Origin: Verrucomicrobiota bacterium JB022
Lineage (GTDB): Bacteria; Verrucomicrobiota; Verrucomicrobiia; Opitutales; Oceanipulchritudinaceae
NCBI GenBank assembly: GCA_030673845.1
Contig: JAUTCQ010000001.1
Span: forward strand, 62,001 to 126,000
DNA length: 64,000 nt
Direction: 5' to 3'
Part shown: positions 35,693 through 44,472 of the stretch, in pieces
Position numbering within the stretch: the stretch's first letter is position 1
How the letters are laid out: each line of letters opens with the position of its first letter
Notes under the pieces: generated by a model
Told to the model about the DNA's origin: nothing
Databases searched by the model: none
What the model saw: the letters and a program-made list of their open reading frames with translations, nothing else
Made by a program: the position numbers and the translations under genes

Positions 35693-36994
35693 ATGAGCAG
35701 CAGCTCGGATACATACTCTCCCTCCATTGCCGCCAGTGCGGGCGGCCGCAAAGAGCCCTCGACGATCTTCCTGATCGCGGGCGCCATCCTGCTGGCCCTC
35801 AGCACCATCCTCCTGTTCGTCACGGGCAGCGAGGTGGACCCGGCTCGCAGCTTCTCCGGCTGGCTCGTGGGCGCCTCCTTCTGGGTGTCCATCGTTATCG
35901 GCACCCTTTTCCTCACGATGATCTGGTATCTCTTTGATGCCGGTTGGTCCATCGTGGTGCGTCGCCAGATCGAGCACTTTTTCGCCGCCACCCCGTGGCT
36001 CCTCGTTTGCTTCCTCCCCCTGATCGCCCTGGTGATCATGAACCCGGAAGGCGGCAAAGTGGCCTGGACGTGGCTCGGCGCTGCCAAGGAAGCCCCCGGC
36101 GGCCACGGCACCGTCGCTGACGACGTGCTGTATCAGGCCAAGTCGGGCTACCTCAACCTCGCCTTCCTGCTCATCCGCTTCTTCGGCGTGTTCGCCGTGT
36201 GGATCGGCCTGACGCACCTCTTCCGCAAGTGGTCGCTCAAGATGGACGAGACGGGTGACCACAAATACGTGCACTGGGCTCGCAAGCTCTCCGCCGCCGG
36301 CATCCCACTGTGTGCGTTCGCGACCACCTTTGCCGCGATCGACTGGTTCAAGTCCATGAACTACCACTGGTTCTCGACCATGTATGGTGTCTGGTTCTTT
36401 GCTGCCAGCATGCGCGCCGGCCTCGCCGCCACGGTGCTTGCCCTCTTCTGGCAATCCCGCCGCAACGGCAGCCTGGAAGGCATCGTCAAGCGCCCGCACT
36501 TTTACCTGATGGGCTGCATCATGTTGGCCTTCACGATCTTCTGGGCCTATATCAGCTTCTCGCAGTTCTTCCTCATCTACAGCGCCAACATCCCGGAAGA
36601 AACCTTCTGGTACAACATGCGCGAGTTTGCCGCCGATGGCTCGAAGAACAGCTGGTACATCATCAGCCGCCTGCTGATCTACGGCTACTTCTTCATCCCG
36701 TTCTTCTGGCTCTTGTTCTACACCAACAAGTTTGGCTGGCGCATCCTGGCCGCAGCGGTCTACATCCTGGCCTTCCACATTGTCGACCTCTACTGGAACA
36801 TCATGCCGCAGGAGCTGGTGGGTGATCACCACGAGACCTTCACCCGTCCGTTTTCCATCATGCCGGTCGACGTGCTGACGTTCCTCGGCACCGGGTGCAT
36901 CTTCATCTGGGCCTACCTCCGCAGCAGCAACCAGTATCGGGCCGTCCCGATCCGCGACCCGCGCATCCTCGAATCGCTGAACCCCAATGAGTAA
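35693..36994 (+). CDS. actF: Alternative complex III subunit F, membrane protein
   Basis: This 433-residue membrane protein has about ten helices, is related to ActC and is in the usual actF position. Typical segments are KSGYLNLAFLLIRFFGVFAV, IDWFKSMNYHWFSTMYGVWFF, FTIFWAYISFSQFFLIY and the late HIVDLYWNIMPQ. ActF is thought to help form the proton-translocating part of the complex. It starts 6 bases after actE and overlaps the next small gene by 8 bases. Confidence 0.93.
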   Translation: MSSSSDTYSPSIAASAGGRKEPSTIFLIAGAILLALSTILLFVTGSEVDPARSFSGWLVGASFWVSIVIGTLFLTMIWYLFDAGWSIVVRRQIEHFFAATPWLLVCFLPLIALVIMNPEGGKVAWTWLGAAKEAPGGHGTVADDVLYQAKSGYLNLAFLLIRFFGVFAVWIGLTHLFRKWSLKMDETGDHKYVHWARKLSAAGIPLCAFATTFAAIDWFKSMNYHWFSTMYGVWFFAASMRAGLAATVLALFWQSRRNGSLEGIVKRPHFYLMGCIMLAFTIFWAYISFSQFFLIYSANIPEETFWYNMREFAADGSKNSWYIISRLLIYGYFFIPFFWLLFYTNKFGWRILAAAVYILAFHIVDLYWNIMPQELVGDHHETFTRPFSIMPVDVLTFLGTGCIFIWAYLRSSNQYRAVPIRDPRILESLNPNE

Positions 36995-37328
36995 CGCACA
37001 CACTGATATCCATCAGCCGGAGCCCTCCGATCGCAAGATTCTGTTTTCCGCGATCGGTTGGGTAGGGGTTATCCTGCTCTTCGGCGTCATCGTGCTGATC
37101 GCCTACGGCCCCAATCAAGGGACCAACTCCATCGAGGCCGGTGGCGACGCCCGCCTGCAGATCAAGCGAGAAGTCTTCGCCGCCCAGAACAAGCTCGCCA
37201 CGGGCTACGTGTGGGTCGACCAGGCCAACGGCCAAGTCCGCGTGCCCATCGAGCGCGCCAAGGCTTTGACGCTGCAGCAACTGCAGGCCGAAAACCAGCA
37301 AAAGCTGGAGGGTAACGCGGCTCAATGA
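36987..37328 (+). CDS. Single-helix membrane protein between Act and the oxidase genes
   Basis: This 113-residue protein has one helix at about residues 23-42 (GWVGVILLFGVIVLIAYG) with the rest outside the membrane. The C-terminal part (AGYVWVDQANGQVRVPIERA-like TGYVWVDQANGQVRVPIERA) resembles the short conserved segment VDxxxGxVxIPI seen in small proteins encoded next to oxidase clusters. It overlaps actF by 8 bases and ccoS by 4, so it is translationally embedded in the operon. A linker or assembly role between complex III and oxidase is inferred. Confidence 0.75.
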   Translation: MSNAHTDIHQPEPSDRKILFSAIGWVGVILLFGVIVLIAYGPNQGTNSIEAGGDARLQIKREVFAAQNKLATGYVWVDQANGQVRVPIERAKALTLQQLQAENQQKLEGNAAQ

Positions 37329-37513
37329 GCTGGCCGGAATACATCGGCATAGGTGCGGTATTCGCCAGCCTCTTTTTCTTTGGCGGCGTGTTCGCGCTCT
37401 ATTGGGCGAAGAAGAACAACCAGTTCGATAATTTAGAAGAAAGTGCCCGGGTCATCTTCGATGAGGATGAGCCGGAAGGCACTCAAACCGACTTTTTCCC
37501 GGGCAAGAAGTAA
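37325..37513 (+). CDS. ccoS: CcoS-like cbb3 oxidase assembly protein
   Basis: This 62-residue protein has one helix (residues about 7-27, GIGAVFASLFFFGGVFALYW) followed at once by the CcoS-type stretch WAKKNNQFDNLEESARVIFDED, cited here as a pattern of aromatic, basic NQFD and acidic residues. CcoS is needed for cofactor insertion in cbb3 oxidases. Its start overlaps the preceding stop and ccoN follows 24 bases on. The match is by motif only, but the context is strong. Confidence 0.75.
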   Translation: MSWPEYIGIGAVFASLFFFGGVFALYWAKKNNQFDNLEESARVIFDEDEPEGTQTDFFPGKK

Positions 37514-37537
37514 TCTACCCTGCCTGCCAATTTTGCC

Positions 37538-39043
37538 ATGAGCAGCCAATCTCCTACTTTGCTGGAATCCCTCAGCCCCACCGCGCCGGAGCAGCATGAG
37601 CAACTCCGCGCTCGGTTGAGCGAGGTAGACCGCTCCATGCGTCTGCCCGGGACCTTCTTTGTGGTCGCCTCCGTGCTGTGGCTGATGGTGGGCACGCTCT
37701 TCGCGCTGCTGACCGCCATCAAGTTCACCAACCCGGGGTTCCTCGGCGATCTCGAAGCCTTTACTTTCGGCCGCGTTCGTGCCGCTCACCTTAATAGCGT
37801 CATCTACGGTTGGGCCACCAACGCCGGCTTTGGCGTAGCGCTGTGGATCATGGCCCGCCTCTGCCGTACCCGCGTCCGCCACATCAACATCCTGATGACG
37901 GGCGGCGTGTTCTGGAACCTCGGCGTGACGGTCGGGGTCTTGGGCATCCTGCGCGGCGACATGATTGCGGTAGAGTGGCTCGAAATGCCGGCCTACGTGA
38001 CGCCGCTGCTGGCCATCTCCTTTGCCATGATCGGCGTTTGGGCGATCATCGCCTTCCGCTGGCGCCAGTCGGACCACGTCTACGTCTCGCAGTGGTATAT
38101 CCTGGCGGCCTTCTTCTGGCTGCCCTGGCTCTACTGCGCCGCCCAGATCCTGCTCGTGTTCGAGCCCGCCAAGGGCGTCGTGCAAGCGCTGACCAACTGG
38201 TGGTTCGCGCACAACGTGCTCGGCCTCTGGCTGACTCCGATCGGCCTTGGCACGGCTTATTACCTGATTCCCAAGGTGCTCGGCCGCCCGATCTACAGCT
38301 ATTATCTTTCCGTCTACGGTTTCTGGACGCTGGCCCTCTTCTACAACTGGGCTGGTGTGCACCACTTGATCGGTGGCCCCGTTCCCGCCTGGGTTATCTC
38401 CTGCGGCACGGTCGCCAGTGTGATGATGGTGATCCCGGTCGTTGTGGTGGCATTGAATCACCACATGACGGTCGTGGGCCTGCACCGCCAAGGCTGGGCC
38501 AGCCCGACTATCCGCTTTATCGTGTTTGGGGCCATCAACTATACGGTGGTGAGCCTCATCGGCTCGGCCATGGCGTTGCGCGATGTGAACCTGAATACCC
38601 ACTTCACGGACTTCACCGTTGGGCACGCGCACCACGGCCTGTATGCCTTCTACACGATGATCATGTTTGGCGGCATCTACTTCATGCTGCCCCGCCTGCT
38701 CAACCGTGAATGGCCGAGCGCCTTCCTGATCAAGACCCACTTCTGGATGACCGCAATCGGTATCCTGTTGATGGTGAATGCGCTGCAGATCGGTGGCTGG
38801 CTCTTTGGCGAGCACATGAACGCGCTGACGCCCGATGGCTCCAGCTATGCCTATGCGTTCCAACAACTGGTGGAAGACCGCATTCCGTGGCACTGGCTGC
38901 GCTCGATCTCGGGCTTCCTGATCACGATCGGCCACTTTGCCTTCTTCATCAACGTGATGTGGATGTTGTTCCGTCCGTCGCAGGCTGGCCGAGCCTCCGA
39001 ACCTACTTTGTTGACGCGCCCTACTGCTGAAGCCAATGCGTAG
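37538..39043 (+). CDS. ccoN: cbb3-type cytochrome c oxidase subunit I
   Basis: This 501-residue haem-copper oxidase catalytic subunit has 12 or more helices. Candidate metal and haem ligands are the His in HLNSVIYGWATN, in WWFAHNVLGLW, the pair in WAGVHHLIGG, and the His cluster in VGHAHHGLYAFYTMIMFGG. The RPIYSYYLSVYGFW stretch is typical of CcoN. It reduces oxygen to water with high affinity and pumps protons. Length and motifs fit the C-family. Its last 8 bases overlap the ccoO start. Confidence 0.93.
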   Translation: MSSQSPTLLESLSPTAPEQHEQLRARLSEVDRSMRLPGTFFVVASVLWLMVGTLFALLTAIKFTNPGFLGDLEAFTFGRVRAAHLNSVIYGWATNAGFGVALWIMARLCRTRVRHINILMTGGVFWNLGVTVGVLGILRGDMIAVEWLEMPAYVTPLLAISFAMIGVWAIIAFRWRQSDHVYVSQWYILAAFFWLPWLYCAAQILLVFEPAKGVVQALTNWWFAHNVLGLWLTPIGLGTAYYLIPKVLGRPIYSYYLSVYGFWTLALFYNWAGVHHLIGGPVPAWVISCGTVASVMMVIPVVVVALNHHMTVVGLHRQGWASPTIRFIVFGAINYTVVSLIGSAMALRDVNLNTHFTDFTVGHAHHGLYAFYTMIMFGGIYFMLPRLLNREWPSAFLIKTHFWMTAIGILLMVNALQIGGWLFGEHMNALTPDGSSYAYAFQQLVEDRIPWHWLRSISGFLITIGHFAFFINVMWMLFRPSQAGRASEPTLLTRPTAEANA

Positions 39044-39743
39044 TCTACCTTTACTCTTTTTGGGGATCTTCTTCACCCTCGCGTTCTCCTGGACGGGGAT
39101 CGTGTTGGTTACGAATCGCCAGCTGAATGATTTGGACCCTGTCAGCTCCACGCTGACGGACGCCACGGAGACGCCCATTTCTGGCGTCACTTACGAGGAC
39201 CCGGATACCGGCGTAGTTCTCCCCGGCCTGAACCAGGCCAACGAGCCTCTCTACCCGCAGATGGTCTCGGGCAGCGCGCTGCGAGGTCAGCGTGTCTACG
39301 AAGAGATGGGCTGCCTCTACTGCCATAGCCAGCAGGTGCGCCGCAAGGGCTTCGGTTCCGACTTTGAACGGGGCTGGGGGCAACGCCAGTCCGTCGCACG
39401 CGACTACATCATGCAGAGCCGCGTGATGCTCGGCACAATGCGGACGGGGCCAGACCTCGCCAATGTGGGCATTCGCTACGACGCTACCTGGCAGTTCCAG
39501 CACCTTTACAACCCCAAGATCACTTCGCCTTACTCGATCATGCCGCCTTACGCGTTCCTGTTCGAAGAGCAGAAGATCTCGGAAACGCGCGGGCCCAGCC
39601 CTGAAGCCATCGTCCTGCCGGGCGATTGGGCGCTGGAGGACGGCTACGAGCTGGTTCCCACGCAGCGGGCGAAAGACTTGGTGGCGTATCTGCTGAGCCT
39701 TCAGCAGGAGTACGAACTCCCCGAAATGAAATTTGAGCAATAA
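39036..39743 (+). CDS. ccoO: cbb3-type oxidase subunit II, monohaem cytochrome c
   Basis: This 235-residue protein has an N-terminal helix (residues about 1-22). A single haem site sits in the CcoO signature GCLYCHSQQVR, and the later Met ligand region is LGTMRTGPDLANVG. The family phrase MPPYAFLFE follows. It carries electrons from the donor cytochrome to CcoN. It overlaps ccoN by 8 bases and is followed after 6 bases by the cytochrome gene. Confidence 0.93.
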   Translation: MRSLPLLFLGIFFTLAFSWTGIVLVTNRQLNDLDPVSSTLTDATETPISGVTYEDPDTGVVLPGLNQANEPLYPQMVSGSALRGQRVYEEMGCLYCHSQQVRRKGFGSDFERGWGQRQSVARDYIMQSRVMLGTMRTGPDLANVGIRYDATWQFQHLYNPKITSPYSIMPPYAFLFEEQKISETRGPSPEAIVLPGDWALEDGYELVPTQRAKDLVAYLLSLQQEYELPEMKFEQ

Positions 39744-39749
39744 AGCCGC

Positions 39750-40442
39750 ATGAGCGACGACATTCGCAAACAGTATCCACCGGACGGTGAGTCGCGCGAC
39801 ACCTTCGAAGGCAACCGCTTCGAGGATGCCCGCATGCAGCGCGTGCACAACCAGCTGTTGCGCGAGCGTCCGGAGCCGACCGAGAGCTTTGCGCCTCTGC
39901 CGCTCGTCCTGACCGCCATGGTCATGTTCCTTTGCGTGTGGGCTGGCCTCTACCTGGCGAAGTACACCTTCAGCTTCGACCCCTTCCACTATAATGAAGA
40001 CAAGGTGGCGGGCGCGGCGGCCGACGAAGGCCCCGTGGAGGTCGATATGATGGCGCTGGGCAAGCGCACGTTTGCGCAAAACTGCGTCGCCTGCCACCAG
40101 ACCAACGGCCAGGGTATCCCGGGCACTTATCCGCCTCTCGCCGGCTCGGACTGGGTCCAGGGTGCTCCGGAGCGCCTGATCGCCGTCGTGCTGCACGGCC
40201 TGGCGGGCGAAGTGACGGTGAACGGCAATACCTACAACAATGCGATGACGCCCTTCGAGCGCTTGAAGGACCAGCAAGTCGCGGCCGTGCTCACCTACAT
40301 CCGTACCACGCCCGACTTCAACAACAACGCGGCTGAAGTGACGGAAGAAATGGTTGCCGAAGTCCGCTCGCAAACGGCGGACCAGGGCCAGCAGTGGACG
40401 GCGGCCGAGCTCGACGAGCTTTTCGGCCCGGTCGGCGGCTGA
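39750..40442 (+). CDS. Membrane-anchored monohaem cytochrome c (CcoP position)
   Basis: This 230-residue protein has a long charged N-terminus, one helix at about residues 50-70 (PLVLTAMVMFLCVWAGLYL) and a C-terminal cytochrome domain. That domain has one haem site, CVACHQTNGQGIPG, and a Met ligand in the NNAMTPF region. It sits where ccoP normally lies, but classic CcoP has two haem sites and this protein has one. It may act as oxidase subunit III or as the link between complex III and the oxidase. A terminator follows at 40471. Confidence 0.88.
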   Translation: MSDDIRKQYPPDGESRDTFEGNRFEDARMQRVHNQLLRERPEPTESFAPLPLVLTAMVMFLCVWAGLYLAKYTFSFDPFHYNEDKVAGAAADEGPVEVDMMALGKRTFAQNCVACHQTNGQGIPGTYPPLAGSDWVQGAPERLIAVVLHGLAGEVTVNGNTYNNAMTPFERLKDQQVAAVLTYIRTTPDFNNNAAEVTEEMVAEVRSQTADQGQQWTAAELDELFGPVGG

Positions 40443-40470
40443 TTTCCGGGCCTTCAGAGACAGCTTTACC

Positions 40471-40499
40471 GCCAGCCCTGCCATCGGGGCTGGCTTTTT
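40471..40499 (+). terminator. Terminator of the Act/cbb3 operon
   Basis: GCCAGCCC (40471-40478) pairs with GGGCTGGC (40487-40494) around a loop of eight bases, followed by TTTTT. Confidence 0.9.
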
Positions 40500-40585
40500 C
40501 ATGCCCAAATGTCGAAAATGAGTTGCAGGAAGGGACTCATACTTTAGTCTCTTAGGTAGCATACCCAATTAACCCCTTTGCACCT

Positions 40586-41551
40586 ATGGCACTGCGCGCA
40601 GACAACATCATCCGCACGGTGGGCAATACCCCGCTGATCAAGGTAAACCGCATGGCGGCCGGTCTCGAAGCCGACGTCTACATCAAGGCCGAATGGTTCA
40701 ACCCGCTTAGCAGCGTGAAAGACCGAATCGGCCTGGCGATGATCGAGACGGCTGAGAAGGATGGCCGCCTGAAGCCCGGCAGCCTCGTGATCGAGCCCAC
40801 CTCGGGCAACACGGGCATCGCACTGGCCTTCGTTTGCGCCGCCAAGGGCTACAAATGCGTGCTCACGATGCCGGAGACGATGTCGATGGAGCGCCGCATC
40901 CTCCTCACCCTGCTGGGTGCCGAGATCGTGCTGACCCCGGGGCCGAAGGGCATGCCGGGCGCGATCGCCAAGGCCCGCGAGATGGTGGAGAGCGAGGGCA
41001 AGGCTTTCATGCCGAGCCAGTTCGACAATCCGGCCAACCCGGAAGTCCACCGCCGCACGACGGCTGAGGAAATCTGGGCCGCGACCGAAGGCAAGATCGA
41101 CATCTTTGTGGCTGGGGTAGGCACCGGCGGCACCATCACGGGGGTCTCTGAAGTGCTGAAGGATCGCAAGCCCGGCCTGAAGACGGTGGCCGTCGAGCCG
41201 GAAAACAGCCCGGTGATCAGCGGCGGCCAGCCCGGCCCGCACAAGATTCAGGGCATCGGCGCCGGCTTCATCCCCGGTAACCTTAACGTCAACATCATCG
41301 ACGAGGTGATCAAGGTGACGAACGAAGCCGCTTTCGACACCGCCCGTGCCGCCTCGATCAACGACGGCTTGCCGCTCGGCATTTCCTCGGGGGCCAACCT
41401 GTGGGCCGCGCTCGAGCTGGCCAAGCGCCCGGAGAATGCCGGCAAGACGATTGTCACGGTGGGCTGCAGCCCTTCCGAGCGCTACCTCAGCACCCCGCTG
41501 GCCGAAGCCGCGCGCGAAAAGGCCGCCGGTCTGGTCACGGTCGAGCTGTAG
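40586..41551 (+). CDS. cysK: Cysteine synthase A (O-acetylserine sulfhydrylase)
   Basis: This 321-residue PLP enzyme makes cysteine from O-acetylserine and sulphide. It has the CysK start ([15 protein letters not shown]), the PLP Lys45 in [20 protein letters not shown], the phosphate loop GTGGTITGV and the substrate-region motif [14 protein letters not shown]. Its own promoter lies in 40500-40585. An imperfect GACT/AGTC inverted repeat there might be an operator, but I cannot name the regulator. A terminator follows at 41580. Confidence 0.95.
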   Translation: MALRADNIIRTVGNTPLIKVNRMAAGLEADVYIKAEWFNPLSSVKDRIGLAMIETAEKDGRLKPGSLVIEPTSGNTGIALAFVCAAKGYKCVLTMPETMSMERRILLTLLGAEIVLTPGPKGMPGAIAKAREMVESEGKAFMPSQFDNPANPEVHRRTTAEEIWAATEGKIDIFVAGVGTGGTITGVSEVLKDRKPGLKTVAVEPENSPVISGGQPGPHKIQGIGAGFIPGNLNVNIIDEVIKVTNEAAFDTARAASINDGLPLGISSGANLWAALELAKRPENAGKTIVTVGCSPSERYLSTPLAEAAREKAAGLVTVEL

Positions 41552-41579
41552 ACCGCCTACCGCTTGCCGTTCAGTTTTC

Positions 41580-41610
41580 GCCGCTCATCTGCCCGATGCG
41601 CGGCTTTTTT
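41580..41610 (+). terminator. Terminator after cysK
   Basis: GCCGC (41580-41584) pairs with GCGGC (41600-41604), with a 15-base loop and then TTTTTT. The stem is short but the T run is good. Confidence 0.6.
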
Positions 41611-41654
41611 GTGCTCGGGCTGGTGAAGCTCGGCGACTGCCCTATGGTGGGGCC

Positions 41655-43082
41655 ATGTCTGCACCTACCATCGTCTGGTTTCGCCAGGATCTGCGTCTGG
41701 ATGACAATGTGGCCTTGGCGGCGGCGCTTGAGCAAAGCCGCAACGTCGTACCGCTCTTTATCTGGAGCCCGGACGAAGAGGGTGGGCGCGCGCCCGGTGG
41801 GGCAGGGCGGTGGTGGCTACACCATGCCTTATGCGACCTGCAACAACAGCTCGCCGGTTGCAACCTGCGTCTGACGATTCGCCAGGGTACGGCTGAGCAG
41901 GTGCTGCGCGATGTGGCCAAGGACACCGGCGCGGAGCGGATTTACTGGAGCCGCCGCTATGAGCCAGAGGCAATCCAGCGCGACAGCCGTCTCAAGACTA
42001 CGCTGAAGGACGCCGGTTTCGACGTCGATTCCTTCAACTCCAGTCTGCTGGTCGAGCCGTGGAAGGTCGCGAAGCAGGACGGCGGTCCCTACAAAGTCTA
42101 CACGCCCTACTCGAAGGAGGTGCTGAAGCACGCGTTGCCCGAGCCGGTAAAGGTCGACATGCAGCAGGCGATCGGGCCGGGCAAGTGGCCGCAAAGCCTG
42201 AAGGTGGACGAGCTGGGGTTGTTGCCTAAGATCTCGTGGGATGCGGGCTTTAACGCTGCCTGGGACCCTACGCGCGAGGGCGGGTTGAAGCGGCTGAACG
42301 ACTTCGTGCAGCATTCCGCCAGTGATTACGCCGACGCGCGCAACCTGCCGGCGGAGGACGGCACCTCACGCCTCTCGCCCTACCTGCACTGGGGGCAGAT
42401 CGGGCCGCGCGAGGTGGTGGCGGCGCTGGGCAAGCGGGCGGAGAAAGGGGGAGGGCATACCTTCCTCAAAGAGCTGATTTGGCGGGAATTCGGCTACCAC
42501 ATCCTCTACCACTTCCCCAAGACGGTGATTGAGCCGATGAACGACCGCTTCCGTGCCTTCCCGTGGACGCAGGACGAAAAGGCGTTGCAGGCCTGGCAAC
42601 GCGGTCAGACCGGCTATCCCATCGTGGATGCCGGCATGCGGCAGCTCTGGGCGACAGGCTGGATGCACAACCGCGTGCGCATGATCGTGGGCTCGCTGCT
42701 GGTCAAGCACCTGCTGCTGCCGTGGCAGGAGGGCGAGCAGTGGTTTTGGGACACCTTGGTCGATGCCGATCTGGCCTCGAATATCTTGGGCTGGCAGTGG
42801 ATCGCTGGCTGCGGGGCCGACGCCGCGCCCTACTTCCGCATCTTCAACCCCATGACGCAGGCCGAGAAGTTCGATCCCGACGGGGCCTACATCCGCCAAT
42901 GGGTGCCGGAACTGGTCAAGTTACCCACCAAGTATCTTTCTGCGCCCTGGGAAGCCCCCGAAAATGTGCGCGAGTATGCCAAGGTGGAGCTGGGTGAAAC
43001 GTATCCGTGGCCGATCATCGACCACCAGAAGGGCCGCGAGCGGGCACTGAAGGCTTTCGAGAAGGTGAAGACGAAGGACTGA
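41655..43082 (+). CDS. phr: Deoxyribodipyrimidine photolyase (CPD class I)
   Basis: This 475-residue flavoprotein uses blue light to split cyclobutane pyrimidine dimers. The antenna-domain start is IVWFRQDLRLDDNVALAAAL. The FAD region shows GTSRLSPYLHWGQIGPREV, FLKELIWREFGYHILYHFP, GYPIVDAGMRQLW and the FAD/DNA-binding MHNRVRMIVGSLLVKHL, then the closing Trp-rich ILGWQWIAGCGADAAPYFRIF (cited in part). GTGGGG lies just upstream of ATG 41655. The length is normal for the class. Confidence 0.95.
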   Translation: MSAPTIVWFRQDLRLDDNVALAAALEQSRNVVPLFIWSPDEEGGRAPGGAGRWWLHHALCDLQQQLAGCNLRLTIRQGTAEQVLRDVAKDTGAERIYWSRRYEPEAIQRDSRLKTTLKDAGFDVDSFNSSLLVEPWKVAKQDGGPYKVYTPYSKEVLKHALPEPVKVDMQQAIGPGKWPQSLKVDELGLLPKISWDAGFNAAWDPTREGGLKRLNDFVQHSASDYADARNLPAEDGTSRLSPYLHWGQIGPREVVAALGKRAEKGGGHTFLKELIWREFGYHILYHFPKTVIEPMNDRFRAFPWTQDEKALQAWQRGQTGYPIVDAGMRQLWATGWMHNRVRMIVGSLLVKHLLLPWQEGEQWFWDTLVDADLASNILGWQWIAGCGADAAPYFRIFNPMTQAEKFDPDGAYIRQWVPELVKLPTKYLSAPWEAPENVREYAKVELGETYPWPIIDHQKGRERALKAFEKVKTKD

Positions 43083-43122
43083 AGGGCTTGCCACACGACA
43101 CGTTTGGTATAAGTTAATCAGC

Positions 43123-43548
43123 GTGATACCTTCGTCGTTAAAGTGGCTTTTGATCTTGGTAAGCCTGGCGTTAGCTGGGACTCCTGGCCACCTCCTGGCA
43201 GAGGCGGAAACCGCCAGCTGCGCTTTCGGCGACGCCGCTACAATGGACAAGCTGGAACTGCTTTACTCTGTCGCCGACTACTATGTGAAAACAGGGGTTT
43301 GGCCGGAGAGTCAGGAGCCCCTTGTCCAGCACATGCGGCAAAAGTCTGAGGCTGCTTCCGCTCGGATTTCATCGATCGCAATCAGGATGGAGCAGCGGGG
43401 CACCGGGCTGGTCGTATGGCGCCTTTCTCCATCTGGTGAGTCGGATTGGGGCTTCCACGTTAAGCCCGGCACATCCGTGGAAGCAATTATCCAAGGCGCG
43501 AAGGCGGTGAAAGCACGCCCGACGACATTTTCCCGCGCTCGCCGCTGA
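43123..43548 (+). CDS. Secreted protein of unknown function
   Basis: This 141-residue protein has a GTG start at 43123 and a signal peptide (SLKWLLILVSLALAGTPGHLLA, cleavage near residue 26). The mature part has two Cys-poor helical segments (MDKLELLYSVADYYVKTGVWP) and a beta-rich stretch (SSIAIRMEQRGTGLVVWRLS). No family is recognised. It ends 2 bases before the convergent stop of the ACT-domain gene. Confidence 0.5.
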   Translation: MIPSSLKWLLILVSLALAGTPGHLLAEAETASCAFGDAATMDKLELLYSVADYYVKTGVWPESQEPLVQHMRQKSEAASARISSIAIRMEQRGTGLVVWRLSPSGESDWGFHVKPGTSVEAIIQGAKAVKARPTTFSRARR

Positions 43549-43550
43549 AA

Positions 43551-44009
43551 CTAGCGCGCGATATCCGCCTGATCGAGGATCTTGAGCCCCTTGGAGATCA
43601 GCACCTGGGCTGCCAGGTCCATATCTTCGAGGTGCAGGGCGAGGGCGGTGCGCTCCATCGGGCGGGTGAGGAAGGCGTAGAGGTAGTGGATATTGATCTC
43701 TGCCTCTACCAGCCCGCAAGTCACCTCGCGCAGGGCGTCGGCGGAGGGCAGCTCGACCACGAGGATGGGGGTGACGCTGAAGGTGTAGTTGAACTCCTCC
43801 AGTAGCGCCTTGGCTTCGTCGTGGTAATTCACGATCAGCCGCATGATCGAGCACTCCGTGGAATCCACCTGGCTGAGAGCCGCGATGTGGATGTTGCGGG
43901 AGGCAAAACGGCCGATCAAGTCGTTGAGACGGCCCACCTTGTTGTCGGCGAAGACCGAGAGCTGGTGGACCTGTTGGCGGTTAGAGCGCGCTGCCACTTC
44001 CGTAGGCAT
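43551..44009 (-). CDS. ACT-domain protein (acetolactate synthase small-subunit-like)
   Basis: This 152-residue protein has two ACT-like units: residues about 12-80 (VHQLSVFADNKVGRLNDLIGRFASRNIHI, in part) and about 85-150 (VVELPSADALREVTCGLVEAEINIHYLYAF). ACT pairs bind amino acids and regulate enzymes. The protein resembles stand-alone ACT proteins and IlvH, but no ilvB is nearby, so its partner is unknown. Start MPTEVAARS at 44009 is preferred over an upstream Met. Confidence 0.75.
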   Translation of the reverse strand: MPTEVAARSNRQQVHQLSVFADNKVGRLNDLIGRFASRNIHIAALSQVDSTECSIMRLIVNYHDEAKALLEEFNYTFSVTPILVVELPSADALREVTCGLVEAEINIHYLYAFLTRPMERTALALHLEDMDLAAQVLISKGLKILDQADIAR

Positions 44010-44144
44010 AAGCACGTATTGTTTTCGATTGCACGAGATTCGCAACGCAAAAGATCATTTAGATCCCTCTCTGCGAGCGAGTTGCAAGGAGCCCGATCAA
44101 CGGGAAAAAGGATACCCCGGCTACGTTGGCCGTGAGTAAGAAAG

Positions 44145-44229
44145 TGGTGCTCAGGAAGGGACTCGAACCCTTACACCTTGCGGCACTGCCGCCTGAAGAC
44201 AGCGTGTCTACCAATTCCACCACCTGAGC
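44145..44229 (-). tRNA. tRNA-Leu (CAG)
   Basis: The 85-base gene reads GCTCAGGTGGTGGAATTGG at the 5' end on the minus strand. It has D-loop GGTAGACACGC and an anticodon stem CTGTC/GGCAG around loop TTCAGGC, giving anticodon CAG. The long variable arm is TGCCGCAAGGTGT, the T-arm is GGGTTCGAGTCCC, and the acceptor pairs GCTCAGG with CCTGAGC. The CCA end is encoded (44145-44147). The long variable arm confirms the Leu class. Confidence 0.95.
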
Positions 44230-44331
44230 AAGAACACTTCAGCATCAAATGACTCAATGCTGGAAAGTTGAAGATCGTGCGGAAATCTCCCTGAGCGTCA
44301 AGCGCATTTGCGGAGAATTTCGCAGGTCGGC

Positions 44332-44472
44332 TCAGCGTCCGCTGAAAAAAACGAGGTAAGCCATCTGCAACAGGATGTAGATGAGGATCGAGATCAGCAC
44401 CCAGGGCAGGGGGAAGAGGTCTTTGCGCTCCTGCTTGGCAGGGGCGGGTTTGTCGGAGGGCATTTCGGCCAT
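44332..44472 (-). CDS. Very small membrane protein (46 residues)
   Basis: The minus-strand frame starts at ATG 44472-44470 and stops at 44334-44332. The peptide opens MAEMPSDKPAPAKQERKDLF, then carries one helix (PLPWVLISILIYILLQMAYL) and ends VFFSGR. The layout of a charged, proline-rich head and a single C-terminal helix is that of a real small membrane protein. It lies upstream of tRNA-Leu on the same strand. Function is unknown. Confidence 0.55.
   Translation of the reverse strand: MAEMPSDKPAPAKQERKDLFPLPWVLISILIYILLQMAYLVFFSGR

Noticed and set aside
40500-40585. Possible SAM riboswitch or Cys regulator site before cysK
   Set aside because: The gap is too short for a SAM riboswitch and lacks its core. 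Only a weak GACT/AGTC dyad is visible.
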